Shown: piece by piece, positions 8,722 through 17,399 of the stretch | Layout: each line of letters opens with the position of its first letter | Numbering within the stretch: position 1 is the first letter of the stretch | Assembly (NCBI GenBank): GCA_025361285.1 | Contig: JANYAP010000136.1 | Location: 1 to 40,088 of the forward strand | Direction of reading: 5' to 3' | DNA from: Bacteroidales bacterium | Lineage (GTDB): Bacteria > Bacteroidota > Bacteroidia > Bacteroidales > JAAUTT01 | Length of the DNA stretch: 40,088 nt | Notes under the pieces: generated by a model | Told to the model about the DNA's origin: nothing | Databases searched by the model: none | The model's input: only the letters and a program-made list of their open reading frames with translations | Position numbers and translations under genes: made by a program

Positions 8722-10470
8722 ATGTATAATTCTCCAAGCCCTAAAAATAGCCCCCGCCAAAATAAGCCAAACGTATTTAACTTACTGAAACCATATTCGT
8801 TAATGGTATCGTTTTTGGTGTTATTTTCGCTGCTTAGCAATGGCGTTAATCTTTTTATTCCAAAGCTTATTTCGCACGGCATCGACTCGTTTTCGAGTGG
8901 CGAATTTGAATACAAACCACTGCTTATCGAGTTTATGGTAGCCTCGCTACTTATATTTATTTTAACTTATGGGCAAAGCATTATTCAAACATATACATCG
9001 GAGCTGGTAGCGCGCGATTTGCGTACTCGCTTGGCCAACAAAATATCGCAACAAAGTTATTCGTACGTAATAAAAACCAACCCATCGAAGCTTTTAACAA
9101 ACCTAACTTCCGACATCGATTCTATTAAAATGTTTGTGTCGCAAGCTGTTGCAACCATCTTTTCGTCGCTATTTATGATTATAGGCACTTGCGTGCTGCT
9201 AATTACCATAAATTGGAAGCTAGCGATACCAATTATTGCCGTTATACCCGTTGTTGGCGTTACTTTTTTTATTGTTCTACGCAGGGTGCGGGAGCTTTTC
9301 AAGCGAAGTCGCGAAATAGTTGATTGGCTAAACAAAGTTATAAACGAAAGCATTATGGGCTCGGCAATTATACGAGTAATTAACTCACATCAAGCCGAAT
9401 ATCACAAATTTTTGGCTGCCAACACCGATGCGCGAAACCTAGGCATGGCAATACTTCGGCTTTTTGCAGCACTTATTCCTATTGTTACCTTTGTGTCGAA
9501 CATTGCCATGATAGTAATACTAATGCTTGGCGGGCACTTTGTAATTTCGGGAAACATGTCGCTCGGCGATTTCGCTGCCTTTAATAGTTATTTGGCTATG
9601 CTAGTTTTTCCGATTTTAATGATAGGGTTTATGAGTAACATAATAGCCCAGGCCTCCGCTTCGTACACGCGAATAAATGCCGTACTCGAAGTCGCCGAAC
9701 CGTTGGAAACAGGAACAGTTAAACAACCCCTAAGCGGCAATATCGAGCTTGTAAACATTTCGCTTTCGTACGACGATAAACCCATTCTAAAAAACATATC
9801 CTTTACGGTGAAGGCACTAAGCCATGCAGCAATTATAGGGCCTACAGCTGCTGGTAAAAGCCAGTTACTAAACCTTCTCACTAATTTAATGAAACCCGAT
9901 TCGGGTACTATTTTATTCGATGGACACAATATCGACAGCTTCGACAAGGAATCGTTTCACAGCCAGATAGGATTTGTGCTTCAGGACAGTGTAATTTTCA
10001 ACATGAGCCTTCGCGAAAACATTGCCTTTAGCGACAAAGTAACCGACCAATCGCTCGAAAAAGCAATTGCCACCGCCGAACTTACCGATTTTATCGACTC
10101 GCTGCCAAATAAACTCGACACCATAGTCTCGGAACGAGGCACAAGCCTATCGGGCGGTCAAAAGCAACGTATTATGCTGGCGCGTGCTCTGGCAATAAAT
10201 CCTAAAATTCTGCTGCTCGACGATTTTACCGCTCGCGTTGACAGAAAAACCGAAAAGAAAATACTCTGCAACCTCGAGAACAACTACCCGCACATTACCT
10301 TGCTGGCAATAACACAAAAGGTAGCGTCGATAAAGCATTTCGAACAAATTATTTTGATGATGGAAGGCGAAGTAATTGCTGCAGGCACACATAAAGAGCT
10401 ACTCGAAACATCTACAGAATACGTTCAAATATACAACTCGCAACGAAGCACCAGCCATTATGAACTATAA
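8722..10470 (+). CDS. ABC exporter half with degenerate ATPase site
   Basis: This is a type IV ABC half-transporter of 582 residues from the ATG at 8722: a six-helix membrane domain (about 20-320), then an ATPase domain with Walker A GPTAAGKS (373-380) and signature LSGGQ (476-480). Two catalytic positions are altered: Walker B ends in DD, not DE (Asp501 for the catalytic Glu), and the switch His is Gln532 (AITQK). These are the substitutions found in the degenerate half of heterodimeric exporters such as TM287/288. Its stop overlaps the next gene, which encodes the complementary half. The substrate, probably a drug or lipid, cannot be told from the sequence. Confidence 0.9.
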   Translation: MYNSPSPKNSPRQNKPNVFNLLKPYSLMVSFLVLFSLLSNGVNLFIPKLISHGIDSFSSGEFEYKPLLIEFMVASLLIFILTYGQSIIQTYTSELVARDLRTRLANKISQQSYSYVIKTNPSKLLTNLTSDIDSIKMFVSQAVATIFSSLFMIIGTCVLLITINWKLAIPIIAVIPVVGVTFFIVLRRVRELFKRSREIVDWLNKVINESIMGSAIIRVINSHQAEYHKFLAANTDARNLGMAILRLFAALIPIVTFVSNIAMIVILMLGGHFVISGNMSLGDFAAFNSYLAMLVFPILMIGFMSNIIAQASASYTRINAVLEVAEPLETGTVKQPLSGNIELVNISLSYDDKPILKNISFTVKALSHAAIIGPTAAGKSQLLNLLTNLMKPDSGTILFDGHNIDSFDKESFHSQIGFVLQDSVIFNMSLRENIAFSDKVTDQSLEKAIATAELTDFIDSLPNKLDTIVSERGTSLSGGQKQRIMLARALAINPKILLLDDFTARVDRKTEKKILCNLENNYPHITLLAITQKVASIKHFEQIILMMEGEVIAAGTHKELLETSTEYVQIYNSQRSTSHYEL

Positions 10471-12223
10471 CCTAAACCTTTCCGCTAGTGCGACAGAAAA
10501 AAAGAAATCGACTTTGGCAGCACTTAAAAGGTTGCTAAATTTGATAAAGGAAGAGAAACGCACGCTAATTTTGGCCACAATTGCCATACTTATTAACGCT
10601 AGCCTTAGTTTGCTGGGGCCTTACCTTATCGGTTACACTATCGACACCTATATTCAAACGAAACAGTTTCACGGCGTAATAGTTTTTTCGGGTATTTTGC
10701 TTACCATGTACATAATAGCATTTATTACTAACTACCTGCAAATTCAGATAATGGGCGGCGTAGGGCAACGAATGCTGTTTAGCTTACGCAACGTGGTATT
10801 TAATAAGTTGCAAGAACTTCCTGTCGATTTTTTCAACCAAAATAAAGCTGGCGACCTTATTTCGCGTATCAATAACGATACCGACAAGTTAAACCAGTTT
10901 TTTTCGCAGGCGCTTATGCAATTTATTAACAGCGTATTTACCATGGTTGGTGCAGGTGTTTTTCTTATATGTATCAATCCCGAACTTGGCACTGCAGCAC
11001 TTCTACCAGCATTAATTATTTGGATATTTACCAAAACTATCTCGCCGTGGGTGAAGCGCAAAAACGCCGCAAACCTAAAGAGTGTTGGTGCTTTAAGTGC
11101 CGAAATTCAGGAAAGTTTAAATAATTTTAAGGTTATAATAGCATTTAACCGTCGCGATTACTTTCGGCAGCGGTTTAACGAAGCCAATAAAGCAAACTAT
11201 TCAACTTCGATAAGTGCAGGTTTGGCAAATAATATCTTCACGGCGGTGTACGGGCTTTCGGCGAACATTGGGCAGCTTATTGTGCTAGCTTTAGGCATTT
11301 ATCTTATTACTACTGGCAAATTTAGCATCGGTTTATTAATTGGTTTTCTGGCTTATGTAAATAGCTTTTATCACCCACTACGCCATTTGGCAGGCTTATG
11401 GGCTAGTTTTCAGGTGGCAATGGCAGGGTGGGATCGTATTTCGCAAATACTTTCGTTAAACACCAACCTTATTGTAGTTCCCAACAAATGCTCGGAACCA
11501 ACGTCGTCGTATCTTTCTTTTCGCAATGTATCGTTCACATATCCAAACGGTAAAGAAGTTCTTCACCGAGTTAGTTTCGATTTAGAACGAGGAAAAACGT
11601 ACGCCTTTGTAGGGCCAACCGGTGGCGGAAAAACCACTACAGCATCGCTCATTGCAAGGTTATACGATGCCACTAAGGGCTCGGTATTGCTCGACGGACA
11701 AGATATACAATCGTTTACGCCCGAGGAACGAACTCGCAAAATTGGCTTTATACTTCAGGAGCCTTTTCTTTTTTCGGGTACCGTACGCGAAAATATTATG
11801 TATGGAAACGCCGAATATGCAAACTTGCCCGAAGATAAGCTTACACAGCTTATAAACGAATCGGGACTTGAAATTCTACTTAGCCGTTTCGATGCAGGAC
11901 TCGACACACAAGTACAAACCACTGGCGATGGCATAAGCTTAGGTCAGAAACAGCTCATAGCCTTTATGCGAGCCGTATTACGCAAACCCGAGCTTCTAAT
12001 CCTCGACGAAGCATCGGCCAATATCGACACAATTACCGAGCAATTACTCGATAGCATTCTTCAAAAACTGCCTGCCACCACTACCCGCGTTATAATAGCG
12101 CACCGGCTAAACACTATCGAAAACGCCGACGAAATATTTTTCGTAAACACAGGCACTATCATCCGCGCTGGTTCGTTAAACGATGCAGTAAACCTATTGC
12201 TACACGGCAAAAGAGATAGCTAA
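10460..12223 (+). CDS. ABC exporter half with intact catalytic residues
   Basis: This is the partner of the preceding ABC gene, 587 residues from the ATG at 10460, which overlaps the upstream stop by 11 bp and implies translational coupling. An earlier in-frame ATG at 10376 would force a 95-bp overlap and is unlikely. The six-helix membrane domain is followed by Walker A GPTGGGKT (385-392), Walker B with catalytic Glu517 (ILDEAS) and switch His548 (IIAHR). Its signature is SLGQ (493-496), not SGGQ. In the dimer this weak signature would face the altered Walker B of the partner, leaving one working ATP site. This fits an obligate heterodimer. Confidence 0.9.
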   Translation: MNYNLNLSASATEKKKSTLAALKRLLNLIKEEKRTLILATIAILINASLSLLGPYLIGYTIDTYIQTKQFHGVIVFSGILLTMYIIAFITNYLQIQIMGGVGQRMLFSLRNVVFNKLQELPVDFFNQNKAGDLISRINNDTDKLNQFFSQALMQFINSVFTMVGAGVFLICINPELGTAALLPALIIWIFTKTISPWVKRKNAANLKSVGALSAEIQESLNNFKVIIAFNRRDYFRQRFNEANKANYSTSISAGLANNIFTAVYGLSANIGQLIVLALGIYLITTGKFSIGLLIGFLAYVNSFYHPLRHLAGLWASFQVAMAGWDRISQILSLNTNLIVVPNKCSEPTSSYLSFRNVSFTYPNGKEVLHRVSFDLERGKTYAFVGPTGGGKTTTASLIARLYDATKGSVLLDGQDIQSFTPEERTRKIGFILQEPFLFSGTVRENIMYGNAEYANLPEDKLTQLINESGLEILLSRFDAGLDTQVQTTGDGISLGQKQLIAFMRAVLRKPELLILDEASANIDTITEQLLDSILQKLPATTTRVIIAHRLNTIENADEIFFVNTGTIIRAGSLNDAVNLLLHGKRDS

Positions 12224-12259
12224 CAACAGCTTTGCGAATATAATAATACAAAATAAATT

Positions 12260-12310
12260 ATACATTTTGTATAATACATTTTGTATTATGCAAAATGTAT
12301 TATATATTTG
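12260..12310 (+). promoter_or_regulatory. Palindromic operator spanning the ATPase gene promoter
   Basis: TTTG (12280-12283) and TATATTTG (12303-12310) are exactly 19 bp apart, an ideal Bacteroidota promoter. A perfect 13-bp inverted repeat, ataatacattttg (12271-12283) and its complement (12291-12303), with a 7-nt loop, reaches from one box to the other. A further direct copy of atacattttgtat lies at 12260-12272. A repressor bound here would block the polymerase. The -7 box ends 4 nt before the ATG. Confidence 0.7.
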
Positions 12311-12314
12311 CGGC

Positions 12315-13451
12315 ATGAAAGAATACGACAACCCATTTCACTTAAAGGGCTACTATGGCCCCGATACGTTTTGCGATCGCAAAAACGAAACTCGACTTTT
12401 GTCGGAAAACATGCAAAATAGCCGCAATACTTTGTTGCTTTCGGTACGACGAATGGGTAAAACAGGCTTAATTTTACATACATTTAACTACATAAATGAG
12501 CAACATGTTACACCATGTTTATATGTCGATTTATTTTCGACACAAGATTTACAAGCATTTATAAACCAATTTGCTGGAACATTATTAGCAACATTTCCCG
12601 AAAAAAATAGCATAGGAAAAAAAATAGCGCAATGGATTAAAAGTATGCGCCCCGTAATTACCTACGATTCGTTAACTGGTTTGCCCGAAGTAAGTATCGA
12701 CTTTAGCACCCATCGCCAAGCCGAAAGTTCGCTAACCAACATTTTTAGTTTTCTAGAGCAATTGGAACAGCCTATTGTGGTAGCCTTCGACGAGTTTCAG
12801 CAAATACGGCAATACCCCGAAAAAAACATGGAGGCATTGTTACGCACACATATACAACATCTTAAAAATGTACGGTTTATATTTAGCGGAAGTAACAAGC
12901 ACATTATGAACGATATGTATAACGATAGCCAACATCCATTTTTTGCAAGTACTACACCTATAATACTTTCCGAAATTAGCAACGAAGTGTATTCGGCGTT
13001 TATCGACGAAAAATTCGGCAATCATAACCGCACCATTACCACCGATGCCGTGCAATTTATTTTGGAATGGACACGAACTCACACCTATTATACACAGGCA
13101 GTTTGCAACCATGTTTATGCTACCGAAAAACGAAAAATCACTAAGCCTATTGTTCAGCAATGTTGCCACGATATTCTTATGGTACACGAACCAATTTTTT
13201 ATCAATACCGGCAAATGCTTACGCACATACAATGGGCGTTATTAAAAGCAATAGCTATTGAAGGCGAAGTTAGCCAACCACATGCAAAAGAATTTCTGAA
13301 AAAGCATCCGGTAGGAACCTCTGCTAATGTTCAGCGGGCTTTAGAGGCATTATTAAAAAACGAAATGATTTATTGCGACGAGCTGGAGAAGGGCGTTCGT
13401 TACCGCGTTTACAACGTGTTTTTATCGCGTTGGCTCGAGAGGAAGCAGTAA
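12315..13451 (+). CDS. Archaeal-type AAA ATPase of unknown role
   Basis: This 378-residue protein belongs to the archaeal-type ATPase family (ATPase_2-like) common in Bacteroidota. It opens with the family hallmark NPFHLKGYYGPDTFCDR, then an atypical Walker A SVRRMGKT (43-50), Walker B VVAFDEFQ (Asp159, Glu160) and a sensor-like FIFSGSNKHIM. The last 80 residues look like a winged helix, suggesting DNA or partner binding. The ATG at 12315 is chosen over 12267 because the extra N-terminus would be encoded by the palindromic promoter. It stands alone with no obvious partner gene. These proteins have been linked to mobile or defence functions, but nothing here proves a role. Confidence 0.8.
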   Translation: MKEYDNPFHLKGYYGPDTFCDRKNETRLLSENMQNSRNTLLLSVRRMGKTGLILHTFNYINEQHVTPCLYVDLFSTQDLQAFINQFAGTLLATFPEKNSIGKKIAQWIKSMRPVITYDSLTGLPEVSIDFSTHRQAESSLTNIFSFLEQLEQPIVVAFDEFQQIRQYPEKNMEALLRTHIQHLKNVRFIFSGSNKHIMNDMYNDSQHPFFASTTPIILSEISNEVYSAFIDEKFGNHNRTITTDAVQFILEWTRTHTYYTQAVCNHVYATEKRKITKPIVQQCCHDILMVHEPIFYQYRQMLTHIQWALLKAIAIEGEVSQPHAKEFLKKHPVGTSANVQRALEALLKNEMIYCDELEKGVRYRVYNVFLSRWLERKQ

Positions 13452-13464
13452 TAGTTACCCAAAG

Positions 13465-13507
13465 CCATTTCACCCATTTATCTGCAAAAATTGTCCCTTC
13501 GCCGAAA
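13465..13507. repeat. 43-bp direct repeat, copy 1
   Basis: Matches 13964-14006 at 38 of 43 positions in the same orientation, about 500 bp away. It begins just after the ATPase stop codon. On the minus strand both copies encode a version of SAKG-x-FL-x-ING. Confidence 0.8.
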
Positions 13508-13747
13508 TAGAATCCCAAAGTGCAATAAAATCGTATGCCAATATTATACAGATAATACAGAAATTATGTGCCATTATTAAACAAATGATATTATATTTGT
13601 TTGATAAATAGCACTATAGAATGTTTAATAGAAATTACATAACACAATTAGCCATACGCATTTAAATTTCCATTTTTTCAAGAATTAAAAGTAACTAAGG
13701 ACAAAGCTTAAATGCTTAAAATTTAAGACTTACGTAGGGGTTTTTAA

Positions 13748-13786
13748 TTTTCTTGTTACTTTTTTCGAAAAAAAGTAACAAGAAAA
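13748..13786. terminator. Strong hairpin with T/A tracts
   Basis: cttgttac at 13752-13759 pairs with gtaacaag at 13775-13782; the inner T6 and A7 tracts and outer T4/A4 tracts extend the stem to about 18 bp around a central CG. Followed by an A tract in this orientation and preceded by T-rich sequence, it could terminate transcription from either side, most plausibly that of the ATPase gene, or it could be a dispersed palindrome. Confidence 0.6.
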
Positions 13787-13963
13787 AAAATATGAGCAAT
13801 ATGCAACTTCAAAATATAGATGCGTTTGCCCTAGCCGCTTTATTTAATCGATAAAATGCCGTTTTATTTAAATTTGCTAATAGGCGAATAATCCTAAATT
13901 AGTATCAGATTCGTTTCGTCGAGTTTACTCCAAGCTACCAAAGTGTCGAAATTCAATCCTAAC

Positions 13964-14006
13964 CCATTTCGCCCATTTATCGGCAAAAACCGCCCCTTCG
14001 CCGAAA
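13964..14006. repeat. 43-bp direct repeat, copy 2
   Basis: Second copy of the repeat at 13465-13507 (five differences). It lies inside a start-less minus-strand open frame that continues to a stop at 13894-13896. Confidence 0.8.
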
Positions 14007-14086
14007 AAGTAATTACTATATTTATCAACAGTAATACATTTGTTGCACAATTTTACATAACGTATCCGAAACAAAAAATTTAACAA

Positions 14087-14143
14087 TACATCGGAAACTT
14101 TTTACTTAAAAATTGTTTCCGATGTAATTTTTGTTTATTTTTG
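14087..14143 (+). promoter_or_regulatory. Operator palindrome and promoter of the efflux operon
   Basis: tacatcggaaac (14087-14098) and its exact complement gtttccgatgta (14115-14126) form a perfect 12-bp inverted repeat with a 16-nt spacer, typical in size for a TetR-family operator. The right arm overlaps the upstream promoter box: attg (14112-14115), 20 bp, TATTTTTG (14136-14143). A related half-site, gtatccgaaac, lies at 14062-14072. The -7 box ends 4 nt before the ATG, so the message may be leaderless. Autoregulation by the first gene is the simplest reading. Confidence 0.75.
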
Positions 14144-14147
14144 CGCC

Positions 14148-14780
14148 ATGATTTGCGATGAACTAAAAAATATATTAGCACGGGTGCGATGCCTCTACCA
14201 AAAGTACGGCATTAAAAGCATTACTATGGACGATGTTTCGCGTGAGCTGGGAATATCGAAAAAAACACTATACCAACACGTTAAAGATAAAACCGAACTA
14301 GTTGAGGGTGTTGTTGATATGGAAATTGAACGACATACAGAAATTTTTGGGAAAATATTTAATAACCAGTACAATGCGATAGAAGAACTTTTCGAGGTTC
14401 AAAAAGTTAATAATCAAATGATTAAAGACCATAACCCATCACAAATGTACGACCTTAAAAAATATTACCCCGAGCAGTTCGAAAAAGTGGTGAAAGCTCG
14501 TCGTAACGTTATATATAACAACATATTAAACAATATTATAAAAGGTAAAACCGAAGGATTATATCGCGCCGAGCTAAACAACGAGCTAATTGCAAAATTG
14601 CATTTACTTCGAATTGAAAATGCTTTCGATACCGATATATTTACGTTGGAAGAAATAACCTCGAACCAACTGTTTTACGAAATATTTGTTTACCACATTC
14701 GAGGCATATCAACTCGGCAAGGCATAGAATTTTTAGAGAAAAAAATTAAGGAAACCGAAAACAATCAAATAAATAGTTAG
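14148..14780 (+). CDS. TetR-family repressor of the efflux operon
   Basis: This 210-residue regulator has an N-terminal helix-turn-helix at about 24-51 (SITMDDVSRELGISKKTLYQHV), the TetR signature, and an alpha-helical ligand-binding domain. It lies first in a four-gene operon, 2 bp before the TolC gene, under a promoter that overlaps a perfect 12-bp palindrome. The arrangement fits a repressor that binds its own operator and releases it when a pump substrate is bound. The inducer is unknown. The start at 14148 is supported by the promoter just upstream. Confidence 0.9.
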   Translation: MICDELKNILARVRCLYQKYGIKSITMDDVSRELGISKKTLYQHVKDKTELVEGVVDMEIERHTEIFGKIFNNQYNAIEELFEVQKVNNQMIKDHNPSQMYDLKKYYPEQFEKVVKARRNVIYNNILNNIIKGKTEGLYRAELNNELIAKLHLLRIENAFDTDIFTLEEITSNQLFYEIFVYHIRGISTRQGIEFLEKKIKETENNQINS

Positions 14781-14782
14781 TT

Positions 14783-16186
14783 ATGAATTTATTACGAACA
14801 AGTATTACCTCGTTGGCTTTAATGGCAATAGCGTTCACGGGGTTTAGTCAGGAACGAAAGGATACGCTAAAGTTAAGTGTTGCCGAGGCTCAAAAGTTTG
14901 CACTTGAAAATAACCGAGCCATTAAATCGTCAAAAATTGACATTGAAATTGCCAAGAAAAAAGTATGGGAAACTGTGGCTATCGGACTGCCCCAGTTTGC
15001 TGCAACTGCAGATTATCAACACATTTTTAAACCATCAGTTTTAAATTTTCCTACCACTGGGTTTACACAAGATCCTTTAACTGGTGTGCCTATTGGTTTT
15101 ACCCAATTTAAAGACCCCGCAACTAGTCTTAATAAATATATATATGAAGATCCTAGAGGTGGTTCACCCCTTTCGCCGAAAGATCAAACTACTTTCAATT
15201 TTACCCTTTCGCAACTAGTTTTTAGCGGCGAGTATCTTGTTGGATTACAAGCATCTAAAGTGTACAAAGAGTTATCGGAAAGGTTGTATATAAAATCGGA
15301 AATTTCAACAAAGGAGTCTGTTTCAACTAGTTACTATTTGGTTTTAGTAGCCGAAGAAAATCTGACAATACTGAAAGAAAGTTTAACTGCTACCGATCAG
15401 TTATTTAATGAAATGACGAAGATGAACGAGCAGGGATTAAATGAAGAAACCGACGTTGACCAAATTAGAATTAACAAATCGAACTTGCAAATTTTAATTA
15501 CCTCGTTGGAAGGACAGAAAAAAGTGGCCTCTATGCTATTAAAGCTTCAATTAGGTGCCGACTTCTCTCAAACCTTAATTCTAACCGATAGTTTGGCAGG
15601 TATTGTTAACCAAGGTAATCTTCAATATATGGCCAACTCAGTTTACGATGTCGAAAAAAATATCGACTACGAATTGATAAAAACACAGGAAAGCTTGATG
15701 GCATTGAGTTTTAAACGCGAAAAATCGAAATTTATGCCAACTGTTTCAGCTTTTTATCGTCATCAGGAACTCGCCAAAGAGCCTATATTAAATTTTCAAC
15801 CTAAAGACATTGTAGGAGTTTCGGTAAATTTGCCAATTTTTACCAGTGGACAACGAATATCTAAAGTTGGTCAAGCTAGGTTAGATTTGGAGAAGGCTAC
15901 TTTAACCAAGATAAATGTTGGGCAGAGTTTAGTTATGGAATTCGAAAAAACTCAAAACGATTACCAAACTGCTTTTAGCAACTTTTCGTCGAACAAAGAA
16001 AGTATGGAACTGAGTAAAAAAATATATACCAAAACAGTCATCAAATTCCGTAATGGGATGGCTTCCAGTATCGAACTCACACAAAATCAGAACCAATTTC
16101 TTACATCGGAATCGAACTATTATAATTCAGTGCTTAACCTGCTTAATGCAAAAGCAAAGCTTGACAAAATTCTCTCGAAATATTAA
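14783..16186 (+). CDS. TolC-type outer membrane efflux protein
   Basis: This 467-residue protein is the outer-membrane channel of the pump. A signal peptide (about 1-22, ending FTGFSQ) is followed by two outer-membrane-factor repeats built of long amphipathic helices; LSVAEAQKFALENNRAIKSSK is the standard first helix and KFRNGMASSIELTQNQNQF the standard second-repeat helix. The length matches TolC relatives. It starts 2 bp after the TetR stop and precedes the adaptor by 26 bp. With the adaptor and RND protein it would form a tripartite channel across the envelope. Confidence 0.92.
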   Translation: MNLLRTSITSLALMAIAFTGFSQERKDTLKLSVAEAQKFALENNRAIKSSKIDIEIAKKKVWETVAIGLPQFAATADYQHIFKPSVLNFPTTGFTQDPLTGVPIGFTQFKDPATSLNKYIYEDPRGGSPLSPKDQTTFNFTLSQLVFSGEYLVGLQASKVYKELSERLYIKSEISTKESVSTSYYLVLVAEENLTILKESLTATDQLFNEMTKMNEQGLNEETDVDQIRINKSNLQILITSLEGQKKVASMLLKLQLGADFSQTLILTDSLAGIVNQGNLQYMANSVYDVEKNIDYELIKTQESLMALSFKREKSKFMPTVSAFYRHQELAKEPILNFQPKDIVGVSVNLPIFTSGQRISKVGQARLDLEKATLTKINVGQSLVMEFEKTQNDYQTAFSNFSSNKESMELSKKIYTKTVIKFRNGMASSIELTQNQNQFLTSESNYYNSVLNLLNAKAKLDKILSKY

Positions 16187-16212
16187 TATTAAACTGTAAT
16201 TCAATATATTAT

Positions 16213-17337
16213 ATGAAACCAATAAAATTTATTTCAGTAATAGTTATCGCAACAACTATTTTTTACTCGTGCCAACCCGATAAAAAAGCCCAGCTAGCCA
16301 AATTAGTGAAGCAGCACGACCAACTTTCCGAGAAAATTAAAAACCTCGAAGACGAAATTGCCAAAACCGACACAACTGTTAAAGTGGTTAAAACCACCAA
16401 AGTAATTGTTGCACAGCTTAAACCCGAAACCTTTAAACATTATATTGAAGTTCAAGGTAAGCTCGATGGCGAGGATAATGTAGATGTTTTTCCCGAAAGC
16501 CAGGGTGTAATAACCGAAGTGTATGTAAAAGCAGGTCAGGCAGTTAGCAAAGGACATGCACTTGCGGCAATCGACAATGGCCCAGTGCGCGATCAACTTA
16601 AATCACTCGAAACTCAATATAAGTTTACCAAGGAAACATTCGAGAAACAGCAAACGCTTTGGGATCAGAAGATTGGCTCTGAAATTCAATATCTACAAAT
16701 AAAAAGCCAAAAGGAAGCTCTCGAATCGCAATTAGCATCGGTGCGTAAACAGTTGGATATGATGACAATAAAGGCTCCAATTACAGGTACTGTTGAAGAG
16801 GTTAATGTTAAAACTGGTCAGTTTGCATCGCCAGCAATACCAACACCGCTTTTCCGGGTATTAAATTTTGGCTCGATAAAGGTTAAGGCAGAGGTTGCCG
16901 AAGCTTATTCCAAAAAGGTAAACGTTGGCGATGAGGTTCAAATATACTTTCCCGACTTAGATAAAGAAATTACTGCCAAAATATCGGCGGCAAGCCGTTT
17001 TATAAGCCCTACAAACAGATCGTTTATTGTTGAAGCTCGCTTAAGCGCCGAAAAAATTGGATACAAAGCCAATATGGTCGCAGTTTTAAAAATAACTGAT
17101 TATAAGGTAGATAATGCTGTGGTTATTCCCGTTAACTATATTCAAAACGACCCGTCGGGCACTTTTGTGTATATTATTGAAAATAAGAACAATGCAACAA
17201 TAGCTTCGAAATCGTACATATCGCAAGGGCAAAGCTACAATGGCATTATCGAAATAACTAAGGGTTTAAAAGTTGGCGATAAGGTTATTACATCGGGCTA
17301 CCTCGATTTAGAAGTTGGTGAAGCAGTTAGTTTTTAG
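16213..17337 (+). CDS. RND efflux periplasmic adaptor lipoprotein
   Basis: This 374-residue membrane-fusion protein links the RND pump to TolC. Its signal ends in FYSC, with Cys20 as the probable lipidation site. An N-terminal coiled-coil stretch (about 28-52) follows, unusual in position, then a lipoyl half-domain (GVITEVYVKAGQAVSKGHALA), a helical hairpin (about 130-180), the second lipoyl half (MMTIKAPITGTVEEVNV), a beta barrel and a membrane-proximal domain. The spacer to the RND gene contains a small gtactaagtac-type repeat. Specificity is unknown. Confidence 0.92.
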   Translation: MKPIKFISVIVIATTIFYSCQPDKKAQLAKLVKQHDQLSEKIKNLEDEIAKTDTTVKVVKTTKVIVAQLKPETFKHYIEVQGKLDGEDNVDVFPESQGVITEVYVKAGQAVSKGHALAAIDNGPVRDQLKSLETQYKFTKETFEKQQTLWDQKIGSEIQYLQIKSQKEALESQLASVRKQLDMMTIKAPITGTVEEVNVKTGQFASPAIPTPLFRVLNFGSIKVKAEVAEAYSKKVNVGDEVQIYFPDLDKEITAKISAASRFISPTNRSFIVEARLSAEKIGYKANMVAVLKITDYKVDNAVVIPVNYIQNDPSGTFVYIIENKNNATIASKSYISQGQSYNGIIEITKGLKVGDKVITSGYLDLEVGEAVSF

Positions 17338-17399
17338 TAATAGTAATAGTACCGAGTACTAAGTACTAGATACTTAGAACTTTTAAAAAAAGATAAATA
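17338..17399 (+). repeat. Short word-like repeat after the adaptor stop
   Basis: Starting at the stop codon, the spacer repeats agtaat and then agtact-type words (agtaccgagtactaagtac) before an A-rich stretch up to the RND start. It is a small example of the stop-anchored low-complexity sequence seen elsewhere in the window. Confidence 0.6.

Larger units (their letters stand above)
13452..14147. other. Gene-free, repeat-rich region between ATPase and efflux operon
   Basis: Nearly 700 bp without a supported gene. It holds a 43-bp direct repeat (13465-13507 and 13964-14006), a strong hairpin at 13748-13786, and at its right end the promoter and palindrome of the TetR gene. On the minus strand the second repeat lies in a start-less open frame (about 14032 down to 13894) ending FDTLVAWSKLDETNLILI; the first copy encodes a matching ISAKG-FL-ING stretch and then stops. 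This looks like debris of a duplicated sequence. Confidence 0.65.

Noticed and set aside
10376-10459. Longer start of the second ABC gene
   Set aside because: It would overlap the first ABC gene by 95 bp with sequence that is only a shifted reading of that gene; the ATG at 10460 gives a usual short overlap.
12267-12314. Longer start of the archaeal-type ATPase
   Set aside because: Those codons coincide with the palindromic promoter, and the family motif NPFHLKG follows directly after the ATG at 12315.
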